Shown here: in pieces, positions 22,704-30,890 of the stretch
Numbering within the stretch: the first letter of the stretch is position 1
Layout of the letters: each line of letters begins with the position of its first letter
DNA from: Cupriavidus basilensis
GTDB lineage: Bacteria; Pseudomonadota; Gammaproteobacteria; Burkholderiales; Burkholderiaceae
Direction of reading: 5' to 3'
Assembly (NCBI RefSeq): GCF_029335485.1
Contig: NZ_JARJLM010000371.1
Coordinates: forward strand, 1 to 33,544
Length of the DNA stretch: 33,544 nucleotides
The notes under the pieces: model-generated
Told to the model about the DNA's origin: nothing
Databases searched by the model: none
What the model saw: the letters and a program-made list of their open reading frames with translations, nothing else
Program-made: the position numbers and the translations under genes

Positions 22704-23121
22704 GAGCCCTTTGATTCCAATGCAGTTTACCGGGATGGCCGTCCCTGGCAGCCATGTGGAGTTTCAGGCACGCCTGGGCCCAAGACTCCCCTCTTTGACC
22801 GCTTCCGGCCAGTTTGGGTCATCCAAAGATGGGGCGTTGAATGACTGAGGCACCCATTCCCGGCCGCTCAGGACCGGCCCGCTCGAAACCTGGGTACAGC
22901 GATCTTGCCCGCATATGTCGTCGCTCCCTCCCAGAGAGGCGCCACTTCCGTATACAGCCCGCACCTTTGGAAAGAAGACATTGGCGCGCAAAGTACAAAT
23001 GGAGGCAGCGTAGGTCAAGTTTCTGGTCGCCGATGCCCTTTTAATAGCCACTGGATATCGAGCACCTTTCCACTGCAGTGCCCGTCCTATCCCAACCTTG
23101 ACCAAACGGAGACGCTCCCCA
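22704..23121. other. Degenerate stretch without a recognisable gene
   Basis: Frames on both strands are short or low in recognisable structure. A minus-strand frame (22764-23171) is open but shows no family motif and no convincing start. The stretch probably consists of decayed accessory DNA and the former promoter region of the cupin remnant. Confidence 0.4.
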
Positions 23122-23462
23122 ATGAAAGCAGAAGCCACGCAAGTCCTCAACGAAGTTTCCGCGATCGACACAGTTCATATCAGCGGCAAATCCTCCCCTT
23201 GGATCCCCTTCACCCCGGTTAGCGGCAAGATCCTGCTCAAGTCGGCATGGCATTGGTTGTGTCGACCGGAGAACTGCACTTCCTCAACGAAGCCGGGGAG
23301 GTTGCATACATCGAGACCTGGCGCTCGGCCCTGGCCCGTTATCGAGACAACTGCAAGGCCAATCAGACTCCCGAGATCAACCTGATCGGGCGACACGTCC
23401 CAAGCCAATTGGCCCCGACGAACATGGTCCACACAACCGCCCGATTGGTGCTACACCGATGA
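23122..23462 (+). pseudogene. Cupin dioxygenase (2,4'-dihydroxyacetophenone dioxygenase-like), internally deleted
   Basis: ATG 23122 begins MKAEATQVLNEVSAIDTVHI and continues to WIPFTPVSGKILLK, the usual N-terminus of 2,4'-dihydroxyacetophenone dioxygenase-type cupins. At about 23240 the reading frame shifts and the sequence resumes as STGELHFLNEAGEVAYIETW, then RSALARYRDNCKANQ, the usual C-terminus of the same family. The middle 80-90 residues with the metal-binding histidines are missing. The gene is therefore dead. Its stop (23460-23462) overlaps the next ATG. The family call rests on remembered conserved ends. Confidence 0.5.
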
Positions 23463-23935
23463 CCTGCCTTGCCTCGTCCACCTCGCACTCTGCGCTTGAG
23501 ACGCTGTCACTCGTCTCCGAGCCAAATACGCATACGGCTCTCGCTGCAGGTCCGCGGCGTGGCGAATGCGTCCTGCTGCTGCACGGGTGGCCCGAGTGCG
23601 CCGACTGCTGGCACGAGGTGCCGGTCGCGCTCGGCGGGGCGGGCTATCGAGCGGTTGCTGTCGACCAGCGCGGATTCGCCGCTGACGCCCCCAAGGACAT
23701 CGCATCCTGCGCCTCCGGGCACCTCCGGCCGGACGCCTTGGTGTTCGCCGGCCAACTGGGCATCGAGCGCTTGCATCTGGTTGCGCACGACTGGGGTGGC
23801 CTGGTGGCGTGGGGCCGACCGGATCTCGCCACTGCTCCTCGAGCATCTCGCCGACACACCGCTGGCGTGATCTCTCATTCTGGTATCGATGGCCAACGGA
23901 GTTCCGATCCATGTCCAGCGCGGCGGCTCCGGTAA
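23459..23935 (+). pseudogene. Alpha/beta hydrolase, 3'-truncated (epoxide-hydrolase-like)
   Basis: The N-terminal third of an alpha/beta hydrolase is clear: CVLLLHGWPECADCWHEVPV with the HGWP oxyanion loop, then VDQRGFA, and LHLVAHDWGGLVAWG with a nucleophilic Asp, as in epoxide and fluoroacetate hydrolases. After about 23810 the frame turns to unrelated Arg/Ser-rich sequence and stops at 23935. The lid and the acid/histidine residues of the triad are lost. Start ATG 23459 overlaps the stop of the cupin remnant, so the two were probably once one operon. Confidence 0.6.
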
Positions 23936-24012
23936 GCACGACACTGGGAAGGTAGCCTTGCATTCTGTGTTCAGACCGTCATCACCGGCCGATTCACGGC
24001 CGCACATGCCGA

Positions 24013-24636
24013 TCACGCCGGTGAGGAGGCCAATCGATGAATGTCGGCAGGCGCCAGGATGGCATGTGGCACGCCGTGTCGTACGGCGTTGAGCATGGCG
24101 TCACCGATGATCTGCGTGGTCAGAACACTCTCTGGGGAGAGACGCCGAAGCATGGTCAGCATCGGCTTCAGCAAGATGCACATCCACCGATATACGTTGG
24201 TGCGCGACGCGATGCCGTCTTCAGGAATGATTGCGGAAGGCCGGAAGATAACCACCTGGCGAAACGGCAGCCGCCGCAAGGCGTTCTCCGTTTGACCGCG
24301 AACACGGGCCCACATCGTGCTGCCTTTCTCGCTGCTGTCTGCGCCGGCTCCGGACACATACACCATTGTCATGCGCGGATTGCGAGCAAGCAGTTGTTGC
24401 GCGACATGAAGCGTGAGATCGTAGGTCACCGCGCGGTATGCGGACTCCGACATGCCGAAGGAGGAGACTCCCGCACAGAAGAAACAGGCATCGACACCAG
24501 CGAGCGCGTCGCCTACAGCCTGGAGACGTTCCAGATGCGGTGTGATGACAACGTTGAGGCGCGGATCGTCGTAGCCTTGCAGGGGACGTCGGCCGATCAC
24601 GATAATCTCGGTGACGTCCCCGCGCCCCGCCGCCAT
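24013..24636 (-). pseudogene. NAD(P)-binding epimerase-like protein lacking its N-terminal nucleotide loop
   Basis: This 207-residue frame matches small atypical SDR/NAD(P)H-binding proteins: TEIIVIGRRPL, DACFFCAGVSSFGMSE, YVSGAGADSSEKG, RVRGQTENALRRLPFRQVVI FRPS and a normal C-terminus. The usual first strand with the glycine-rich GATGxxG loop (about 20-25 residues) is missing. The frame begins with an ATG that overlaps the stop codon of the muconolactone isomerase gene (TGATG). A deletion appears to have joined the two genes. A protein may still be made but should not bind its cofactor normally. Confidence 0.6.
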
Positions 24637-24911
24637 CAGATCGCCGACGGATGCTGCGCCAGCGGCGTGACCTGGATGGTCATATAGGGAAACAGCGGCA
24701 GCGACGACAGCAGCGCGTGCAGTTCATCGTTGCTCTGCACGTCGAAGATACTGACGTTGGCGTAGCGGCCCACGACGCGCCACAGGTGGGGCCACTTCCC
24801 GGACTTCTGGATCTCGATGGCACGCGCCTTCTCGGCGGCCTTGATGGCATCGGCCTGCTCGACCGGCAGGGAGTCGGGGATCTTCACGTCGATATGCACA
24901 TGGTAAAGCAC
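24636..24911 (-). CDS. catC: Muconolactone isomerase (CatC family; MmlJ role likely)
   Basis: A 91-residue protein of the CatC family, starting at GTG 24911 behind AAGGAG. The sequence LYHVHIDVKIPDSLPVEQAD, then SGKWPHLWRVVGRYANVSIF DV, LLSSLPLFPYM and the QHPSAI ending match muconolactone delta-isomerase over its full length. In the 3-oxoadipate pathway CatC moves the double bond of muconolactone to give the enol-lactone. Because the neighbour is a methylmuconolactone methylisomerase, the likely substrate is a methylmuconolactone and the role that of MmlJ. The spacing to the upstream gene is about 60 bases. It is the last intact gene of the operon. Confidence 0.9.
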   Translation of the reverse strand: MLYHVHIDVKIPDSLPVEQADAIKAAEKARAIEIQKSGKWPHLWRVVGRYANVSIFDVQSNDELHALLSSLPLFPYMTIQVTPLAQHPSAI

Positions 24912-24973
24912 GGTGTCTCCTTGAAGGTGATTTCGGGGCCCGCCCGGTAGTGGACCGTGGAGGCCGGTCCAGC

Positions 24974-25312
24974 TCAGCCCGTGCCATCGCCGCCGACCGT
25001 CTCGGTGCGCAAGGGCTTGAGCCGGCCGATGAAGGTCTTGCCATGCTCGAACCACGTCTTCCGGATGTCGGAGGCCATATAGGTGGCGTAGGCCGCTTCG
25101 TTCTCGAACCAGCATTCGCCGATCGCGTCGACGTGGCCGATGTCGAAGAAGGGCACGTGGGTGTCGGTGGGCTGCTCGGCGACGAGGCGGACCTCGTACT
25201 TGTGCAGGCCCGGCACGTCGTGCGACATGTCGTAGTGCCGCCGGCATTCGGCGCGGAAGGTGGCATCGGACATGCCTTCTGGCTTCACCAGCAGGTACAG
25301 CATGCGGATCAT
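24974..25312 (-). CDS. mmlI: 4-methylmuconolactone methylisomerase (EthD-like fold)
   Basis: A 112-residue protein of the EthD/ferredoxin-like fold, starting at ATG 25312 behind AGGAG. It closely follows the remembered sequence of MmlI, which moves the methyl position of 4-methylmuconolactone so that the modified 3-oxoadipate pathway can proceed: [47 protein letters not shown] and [16 protein letters not shown]. The residues reported as important in MmlI (His26, Tyr39, His52, Cys67) are all present at the same numbers. Its setting between a transporter and a CatC-like isomerase agrees. Another EthD-type enzyme is possible but much less likely. Confidence 0.85.
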   Translation of the reverse strand: MIRMLYLLVKPEGMSDATFRAECRRHYDMSHDVPGLHKYEVRLVAEQPTDTHVPFFDIGHVDAIGECWFENEAAYATYMASDIRKTWFEHGKTFIGRLKPLRTETVGGDGTG

Positions 25313-25370
25313 CGCGTCTCCTCTTGGTATGGATCAGTTCTGTGTGGCGCGCGCCTGCCGGCGCCGCGCG

Positions 25371-26657
25371 TCAAGTATGCGCCCGCGCGGGCTCGGCGAG
25401 CGGTGCCGCGGCATGGGCACCTTCCGCTGCGCCGATGTGCTCGATGGCGATGCCACGCGTCTCGGGCAACAGCAGGATGCCGAACACGGCGATGGCATAG
25501 GCCACCAGACAGAAGGCGCCCATGGCGTTGGCGAGGCCGATGTGGGTGGACAACACGCCGACGCCGACGACGGAGCCCGCGCCTACCGACTTGCCGACGT
25601 TGTAGGCGAAACCCATGCAGGTAGTGCGCACGTGGGTGGGGAACAGCTCGCTCAGGAAAGGCCCCAGCGCGGCGAACATGCCAATCGCGGAGAAGCCGAC
25701 CAGGAAGCCGAGCACGGCGGCCAGCACCGGGTCGAGCGGCAGCAGCATATAGCTGGCGGTGACGATCCACGCGCACACGGCCAGGCCGATCAGCGTGGGG
25801 CGCCGGCCGATGCGGTCGGCCAGGTCTGCGGCCACGGCGAAGCCGCAGAACGAGCCGAAGGACATGATGAATACGGTGACGATCATCGAGGACGCGGCCA
25901 CCTGGCGCTGGGCGAGCAACGAAGGCAGCCAGATCAGGATGGCGTAGCAGCCGGCCTGCAGGCCGATCACCAGTACGCTTGAGAGGATCAGCGAGCGCGC
26001 GTACTGACGGCTGAACACCGAGGCCAGCGAGGCCCGCGGCATGCGGCTCTGCCTGGCGCGCTCGAACATGGCCGAGTCCTTGATATGGCGGCGGATGAAG
26101 AGCACGATCGACGCCGGGATCACGCCGCTCCAGAAGGCCACGCGCCAGGCCAGGTCGTGCGGCAGCCAGGCCAGCAGCGCCGTGGCCACCACCACCGCCA
26201 GAGCCCAGCCCAGGGCGAAGCCGGACTGCACGAAGCCCATGGCCTTGCCGCGGTGCTTGGGGTCGATCACCTCGGCCATCAGCGCGGCGCCGACGGCCCA
26301 TTCGCCGCCGAAGCCCAGCCCTTGCAGCGTGCGCGCGACCAGCAACTGGTTGTACGACTGCGCGAAGCCGGCAAGCACGCCGAAGAACGTGAACCAGACA
26401 ATGGCGAACACCAGGATGCGCGCGCGGCCGTAGCGGTCGCTGAGGATGCCGGCGCCCCAGCCGCCGATAGCGGTGACGACCAGCGCCACGGTGCCGAGGA
26501 CACCCACTTCGGCCTTGCTCAGGCCCCACGCCGCGGTCAGCGCGGGCAGCAGGAAGCTGAACATCTGCATGTCGAAGGAATCCAGCGCCCAGCCGGAATA
26601 GCAGGCCCAGAACGTTTTCTTCTGCTGGGCGTTCCCAGCCTTGTACCAACCTGTCAT
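25371..26657 (-). CDS. MFS transporter, probable (methyl)muconolactone or aromatic-acid importer
   Basis: A 428-residue, 12-segment major facilitator of normal length with GGAG before ATG 26657. It shows the acid-transporter style N-terminus WACYSGWALDSFDMQMFSFL, the loop-2/3 motif GGWGAGILSDRYGRARI, ARTLQGLGFGGEWAVGAALM in segment 4-5 and ADLADRIGRRPTL between segments 8 and 9. Members move carboxylates such as lactate, sialic or aromatic acids with protons. In known mml clusters an MFS protein (MmlH) imports 4-methylmuconolactone. Here it lies 58 bases upstream of mmlI in the same operon, so the same substrate is inferred. Confidence 0.9.
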   Translation of the reverse strand: MTGWYKAGNAQQKKTFWACYSGWALDSFDMQMFSFLLPALTAAWGLSKAEVGVLGTVALVVTAIGGWGAGILSDRYGRARILVFAIVWFTFFGVLAGFAQSYNQLLVARTLQGLGFGGEWAVGAALMAEVIDPKHRGKAMGFVQSGFALGWALAVVVATALLAWLPHDLAWRVAFWSGVIPASIVLFIRRHIKDSAMFERARQSRMPRASLASVFSRQYARSLILSSVLVIGLQAGCYAILIWLPSLLAQRQVAASSMIVTVFIMSFGSFCGFAVAADLADRIGRRPTLIGLAVCAWIVTASYMLLPLDPVLAAVLGFLVGFSAIGMFAALGPFLSELFPTHVRTTCMGFAYNVGKSVGAGSVVGVGVLSTHIGLANAMGAFCLVAYAIAVFGILLLPETRGIAIEHIGAAEGAHAAAPLAEPARAHT

Positions 26658-26735
26658 TGTCGTCTCCTGTCTGTTCTGACTCTTTTGTTTTGTCTTGTCT
26701 TGGTCCCGCTGTCGCGCGCGCCGCCCGCCCGATGC

Positions 26736-27398
26736 TCAGGCGTACTCGGCCATGACCATGGTCGTGAAGTCGAGCGCCACGTCGGTGACCGACTGCAGCC
26801 CCTGCGGCGACATGTCGCCAACGATCTCGATGACTGACACCCCTTGCGGGCCGATGGCAAAGGTGCCGAGCTCGGTGTACACGCGGCTCACGCATGCCAT
26901 CCCGGTGAGCGGGTAGCTGCACTGGCGGCGCAGCTTGCTCGCGCCGTCCTTGGTCAGGTGGTCCATCATCACGAACACCTGCCTGGCGCCGATGGCCAGG
27001 TCCATGGCGCCGCCCACCGCGGGGATGGCGTCGGGCGCGCCGGTGTGCCAGTTAGCGAGGTCGCCGCGCTCCGAGACCTGGAAGGCGCCAAGCACGCAGA
27101 TGTCGAGATGGCCGCCGCGCATCATGCCAAAGGCGTCGGCATGATGGAAAAAGGCCGCGCCGCGCTCCAGCCGGATCGCTTCCTTGCCGGCGTTGATCAG
27201 TTCCCAGTCTTCCTGGCCGGGTTCGGCGGCCGACCACTGCCCCAGCACGCCGTTCTCGCTGTGCAGGATAATTTCGCGGTGGCGCGGCAGATGGTTGGCC
27301 ACCAGCGTGGGCAGGCCGATGCCGAGGTTGACGTAGGCACCGTTGGGGATGTCGCGCGCCACGCGCGCGGCTAGCAGGTTTCTTGCCACTTGGTCCAT
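26736..27398 (-). CDS. 3-oxoacid CoA-transferase, subunit B
   Basis: The beta subunit of a two-subunit class I CoA-transferase, 220 residues from ATG 27398 (GGTGAGG upstream; a GTG at 27407 is also in frame). Motifs are NGAYVNLGIGLPTLVANHLP, then HSENGVLG with the catalytic Glu48, INAGKEA, and GGAMDLAIGARQVFVMMDHL. The ending DVALDFTTMVMAEYA is usual. It works with subunit A, whose stop codon lies five bases upstream, to move CoA from succinyl-CoA to a 3-oxoadipate-type acid. In this cluster 4-methyl-3-oxoadipate is the likely acceptor (MmlF/G or CatI/J role). Substrate is inferred from context. Confidence 0.92.
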   Translation of the reverse strand: MDQVARNLLAARVARDIPNGAYVNLGIGLPTLVANHLPRHREIILHSENGVLGQWSAAEPGQEDWELINAGKEAIRLERGAAFFHHADAFGMMRGGHLDICVLGAFQVSERGDLANWHTGAPDAIPAVGGAMDLAIGARQVFVMMDHLTKDGASKLRRQCSYPLTGMACVSRVYTELGTFAIGPQGVSVIEIVGDMSPQGLQSVTDVALDFTTMVMAEYA

Positions 27399-27403
27399 TT
27401 GCC

Positions 27404-28162
27404 TCACCTTGTCTGTGCGCTTGCGTGTGCGCTTGCCTTCGCGCCCGCCTGCAGGTTTGCCGCCGCGCCTTCCAGCCGGCGCATCGGCAGCGCGCAGGCA
27501 CCGTCGCGCAGCACCACGCGCTTGACGAAGATGCCGGGCGTGACGACGGCCTCGGGGTCAAGCTCGCCCAGTTCGCACACACGCGTCACCGCGGCGATGG
27601 TGGTGGTGGCGGCCATCGCCATCACGGGCGCGAAGTTGCGCGCGGTCTTGTTGTAGACGAGGTTGCCCCAGCGGTCGGCTGCCGCGGCGTTGATCAGGGC
27701 CACGTCAACGTGGATGGGATACTCGAGCACGTAGTCGCGCGCGCCGATGCGGCGCGCTTCCTTGCCTGCCGCCAGCAGCGTGCCGTGGCCGGTCGGCGTA
27801 TAGAAGCCGCCGATGCCGCAGCCGGCTGCGCGCAGGCGCTCGGCCAGCGTGCCCTGGGGAATCACTTCCAGCTCGATCTCGCCCGCGCGGTACAGTGCCT
27901 CGAAGACATAGGCATCGCGCTGGCGCGGGAAGGAGCACATCAGCCTGCGTACGCGGCGCGCCTTGAGCAGCGCGGCGAGGCCGGTATCGCCGTTGCCGGC
28001 GTTGTTGCTCACCACCGTGAGATCCTTGGCGCCCTGCTCGATCAGGGCGTCGATCAGTTCGTCGGGCATGCCGGCGCCGCCGAATCCGCCGATGGCGATG
28101 GTGGCGCCGTCGGCCACGTCGGCTACCGCCTCGCGCGCCGTTGCGTAGAGCTTGTCGATCAT
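27404..28162 (-). CDS. 3-oxoacid CoA-transferase, subunit A
   Basis: The alpha subunit of the same CoA-transferase, 252 residues from ATG 28162. It starts MIDKLYATAREAVADVADGA, followed by IAIGGFGGAGMPDELIDALI, LTVVSNNAGNGDTGL, RVRRLMCSFPRQRD, EVIPQGTLAERLRAAGCGIG and GFYTPTGHGT. Near the end ARNFAPVMAMAATTTIAAV is typical. The last 20 residues are Ala-rich and variable. A longer form starting at 28201 is possible, but 28162 matches relatives. The protein heads the catabolic part of the operon; the upstream 280 bases contain repeated GCAC motifs suitable for regulator binding. Confidence 0.92.
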   Translation of the reverse strand: MIDKLYATAREAVADVADGATIAIGGFGGAGMPDELIDALIEQGAKDLTVVSNNAGNGDTGLAALLKARRVRRLMCSFPRQRDAYVFEALYRAGEIELEVIPQGTLAERLRAAGCGIGGFYTPTGHGTLLAAGKEARRIGARDYVLEYPIHVDVALINAAAADRWGNLVYNKTARNFAPVMAMAATTTIAAVTRVCELGELDPEAVVTPGIFVKRVVLRDGACALPMRRLEGAAANLQAGAKASAHASAQTR

Positions 28163-28233
28163 GTCTCGCGTCGTTGTTATCGGGTACGGCAAGGTTGCCA
28201 TGCACCTGCCGGCCGAACAATTTCGCGATTTGC

Positions 28234-28262
28234 AAGCACCCTTAGCACTGCGTTAAGCACTG
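28234..28262 (-). promoter_or_regulatory. Triple GTGCTTA-like repeat upstream of the CoA-transferase genes
   Basis: On the minus strand CAGTGCTTAA, CAGTGCTAA and GGTGCTTGC occur in a row at about 10-base spacing, 70-100 bases before the CoA-transferase start. Helical-turn spacing of similar words suggests a binding site, perhaps for the LysR protein encoded just upstream. No clear -35/-10 pair was seen. Confidence 0.35.
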
Positions 28263-28442
28263 GGCCAGAGCCGTAGTGAAGGGCTGGCGGGAAGCCTTCG
28301 GCAAGGTGCGCTCATGCCACGCGGCGAACGGCGAAGGGCCTGGCGCGCCGTGCCGAGGGCGACGGCGAACGGTGAAAGGAAGGCGGCGAGAAGGCGCCCT
28401 GGGCGTGCAGGAAGCGTGAGAGGTGGCCTGCCGCCCCCGCGG

Positions 28443-29357
28443 CTAGCCCGCGCCGCCGGCGGGCGCGTAATGGCCGATCAGGCGGTTGGCGAACTCGCGC
28501 GCGAAGCTGGATAGGCCCTCCAGATCGCGCGCGCAGACCTGGAAGGTGCGCACGGCCCAGTCATCGCGCAGGTCGCTGCAGCCGATGCGCTGCTCGCTCC
28601 TGAGACGCGCGAAGGCGGCCTTGGGCACGATGGCGATGCCGGCACCGGCGGCCACCATGCGGCAGGTGGCGTCGTAGCTGGCCACGTGCACGCGGATCGT
28701 CATGGGCTTGTGCAGCGCGCCCGCGGCGCGCGTCAGGAACATCTGGTAGGCGCTGCCCTCGAGCAAGGCAACGAAGGCATGCTCGAGCGACTGCTCGAAC
28801 CACACGGCCGGCTCCGCGAGCAGCGGATGGCCGAGCGGCGCGACCAGGATCAGCGCGCTCTTGACGAAGGGCACTGCCTGCAGGCCTGCTGTAGGCACAT
28901 TGCCGGAGATGATGCCGAGATCGGCGCCGCCCTCGCGGACCACGCGCACCACGTCATCGCTCAGGCGCTCGCGCACGTCGATGCGCACATCCGGATGGGT
29001 GGCGAGGTACTCCCCGATGACCGGCGGCAGGTATTCGGTGATGGCGGTGGTGTTGGCCACCAGCTTGACCTGCCCGCTCAGGCCTGCGGTGAAGGGCTGC
29101 AGGTTGCCGGTGAGCCGCTCCAGCTCGGCCAGCACCACGCGCGCGTGCTGCAGGTAGACCTCGCCGGCCGCCGTCAGCGCCACGCCCTGCGGCGAGCGCT
29201 CCAGCAGGCGTACGCCGAGCGTGTCCTCGAGGTTCTTGATGCGGTTGCTGACCGCCGGCACTGAAAGAAACGAACGCTCGGCGCCACGGGTCAGGCTGCG
29301 CGTTTCCGCCACGTTGACGAAGAGGCGGAAGTCGGTGATGTCGAAGGGAACAGCCAT
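28443..29357 (-). CDS. LysR-family regulator of the methylmuconolactone cluster
   Basis: A full-length LysR regulator of 304 residues. The winged helix is DITDFRLFVNVAETRSLTRG and RSFLSVPAVSNRIKNLEDTL, then the linker helix, then the effector domain with KLVANTTAITEYLPPVIGEY, GGADLGIISGNVPTAGLQ and MVAAGAGIAIVPKAAFARL. It lies in the same direction between the MBL-fold gene and the CoA-transferase genes, rather than in the usual divergent layout. It probably controls one or both of these units with a lactone or muconate as signal; this is inference. No strong ribosome site is seen before ATG 29357. Confidence 0.9.
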   Translation of the reverse strand: MAVPFDITDFRLFVNVAETRSLTRGAERSFLSVPAVSNRIKNLEDTLGVRLLERSPQGVALTAAGEVYLQHARVVLAELERLTGNLQPFTAGLSGQVKLVANTTAITEYLPPVIGEYLATHPDVRIDVRERLSDDVVRVVREGGADLGIISGNVPTAGLQAVPFVKSALILVAPLGHPLLAEPAVWFEQSLEHAFVALLEGSAYQMFLTRAAGALHKPMTIRVHVASYDATCRMVAAGAGIAIVPKAAFARLRSEQRIGCSDLRDDWAVRTFQVCARDLEGLSSFAREFANRLIGHYAPAGGAG

Positions 29358-29463
29358 GCAGCATGGTCTCGCGGCTCAATCGTGTAGTGGGGATGATACC
29401 CCCGATGCGGGAGAGACCTGGCGCCATGGAGCGGGTGCCAGCGCGCAGCCCGGCCGTCGTGGG

Positions 29464-30354
29464 CTACCAGCCCGCCGGCTCGAAGCGGAAGCCCTGACCC
29501 TGGCGCCGCACGTAGCCGCAATACGGCTCGCCGAAATGCACCGGCAGCACCAGCGCGCCGCTGTCGGCGGCCTGGTTGAGGAAGGCCAGGCGGGTGCTGC
29601 GGGCAAGGTCGGGGCGGATACAGTAGCCGGAGTTCAGGTCCGGGCGCACGATCTGCAGCGGGCTGTGCAGGATGTCGCCGCAGAAGATTGCCTCCTCGCC
29701 GTGCGAACGGACCCGGAACGCGACCTGCCCCGGGCTGTGGCCGGCAGCGGCCTCTACCTGCAGGCAATCGGCGATCTCGCGCCCCGGATCGATCATCTCG
29801 GCCAGGCCCGCGTCGACCACCGGCATCACGCTGTCGAAGAACGATTCGCCGAACACGTCCACCACGCCCGGCTCCTTGTTGCGGCCCTGCTCGCAGAAAA
29901 CGAAGTCGTCCTTGGGGAGGTAGTAGCGCGCGTTGGGGAAGGTGGGCACCCAGCGGTTGTCCTGCCAGGTGGTGTTCCAGCCGACGTGGTCGGCATGCAG
30001 GTGCGTCATGACCACATGGGTGACCTTCTCCGGCGGTGCCCCGGCCGCGATCATCCATTCGCGCACCAGCGTGTTGAGCATGTTCATGCGCGCGATGCCC
30101 GCGCGCGGCTTGAAGTTGCCCACGCCGGTATCGACGACGATGATATGGCTCCCCGCATGCACCACCCAGAACTGGATCGTCACGATCAGCTTGTTCATGT
30201 GAGGTATCCAGTGGTGCGGCGCCATCAGGCCGGCATTCGCATCCAGGACCGAGCGGTCGATGTCGGGGAACAGGAAAGCCGGATCGTGCGTGGGACCCGC
30301 ATATTCGAGGATACGGGTGACCTTTAGGTCGCCGACGGTGCGCGTTTGCATCAT
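29464..30354 (-). CDS. Metallo-beta-lactamase-fold hydrolase
   Basis: A 296-residue MBL-fold enzyme starting at ATG 30354 (AAGGAG ten bases before). The zinc ligands are visible: THLHADHVGW near residue 120 (HxHxDH), GHSPGQ near 205, CGDILHSPLQ near 220 with the bridging Asp, and PVHFGEPYCG near the end. The fold acts on lactones, thioesters and other esters. Placed at the head of a methylmuconolactone cluster that otherwise lacks an enol-lactone hydrolase, it is a reasonable candidate for the lactone-opening step; this is inference from context. No signal peptide is seen, so it is cytoplasmic. Confidence 0.88.
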   Translation of the reverse strand: MMQTRTVGDLKVTRILEYAGPTHDPAFLFPDIDRSVLDANAGLMAPHHWIPHMNKLIVTIQFWVVHAGSHIIVVDTGVGNFKPRAGIARMNMLNTLVREWMIAAGAPPEKVTHVVMTHLHADHVGWNTTWQDNRWVPTFPNARYYLPKDDFVFCEQGRNKEPGVVDVFGESFFDSVMPVVDAGLAEMIDPGREIADCLQVEAAAGHSPGQVAFRVRSHGEEAIFCGDILHSPLQIVRPDLNSGYCIRPDLARSTRLAFLNQAADSGALVLPVHFGEPYCGYVRRQGQGFRFEPAGW

Positions 30355-30890
30355 GATGCCGTGTCTCCTTCTTTGTTCTATGCGGACCGGGAGCGGCGCG
30401 CCGGATCGACGGCTCCGCTTGGCAGGCTCCAAGCATCGGCGATTTCACCGCTGGCGCCAATTTCGCTTTCCGAAAGTGGGGTTTCAGGCGGCTTTACCCG
30501 GCGCATCCGGCGACATCCGCCCTGCCCCTCCGCCCCGCCTGCCTGCCGCTCCACTCCCTGCGCCTGTGCTACCGCGACCTGCCCGGGGTGCGCTCGAGGT
30601 CCATCGAGAATTGGGTACGCAACGCCTACAGCAGCCGCTGGCGAGCCTCGGCCCGGCGCTTGCTCTCCTCTCCCGGAGCGCTTTCGTGGCCGTGTGGGCC
30701 TGACGTTTGGCATCCCGCCAGTCCGCCCCAAGTACACCGAGCGCTTCGAGTCCCAAAGCAGACATGGAAGTATGGCGTGCAAAGCAACGTACGGCATTTT
30801 GGAGCGGCGCGCTGAAGATTGCAGGATTGCCCCACAGCTTGAAGACGGCAGCAGTGTGTACACTACCGTGCCTCCATTTTCATTTGACCC
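30355..30890. other. Intergenic stretch of about 535 bases
   Basis: Several overlapping Pro/Arg/Ala-rich frames cross this stretch on both strands, but none has a family motif or a sensible start. The last 50 bases are AT-richer and hold TGTGTACACTACC, with TACACT (30859-30864) as a possible -10 box for the ParB-like gene. No Shine-Dalgarno sequence precedes that gene. Confidence 0.4.

Noticed and set aside
25309-26922. 537-residue minus-strand open frame overlapping the MFS gene
   Set aside because: Out of frame with the intact MFS protein; His/Arg-rich composition typical of a shifted frame.
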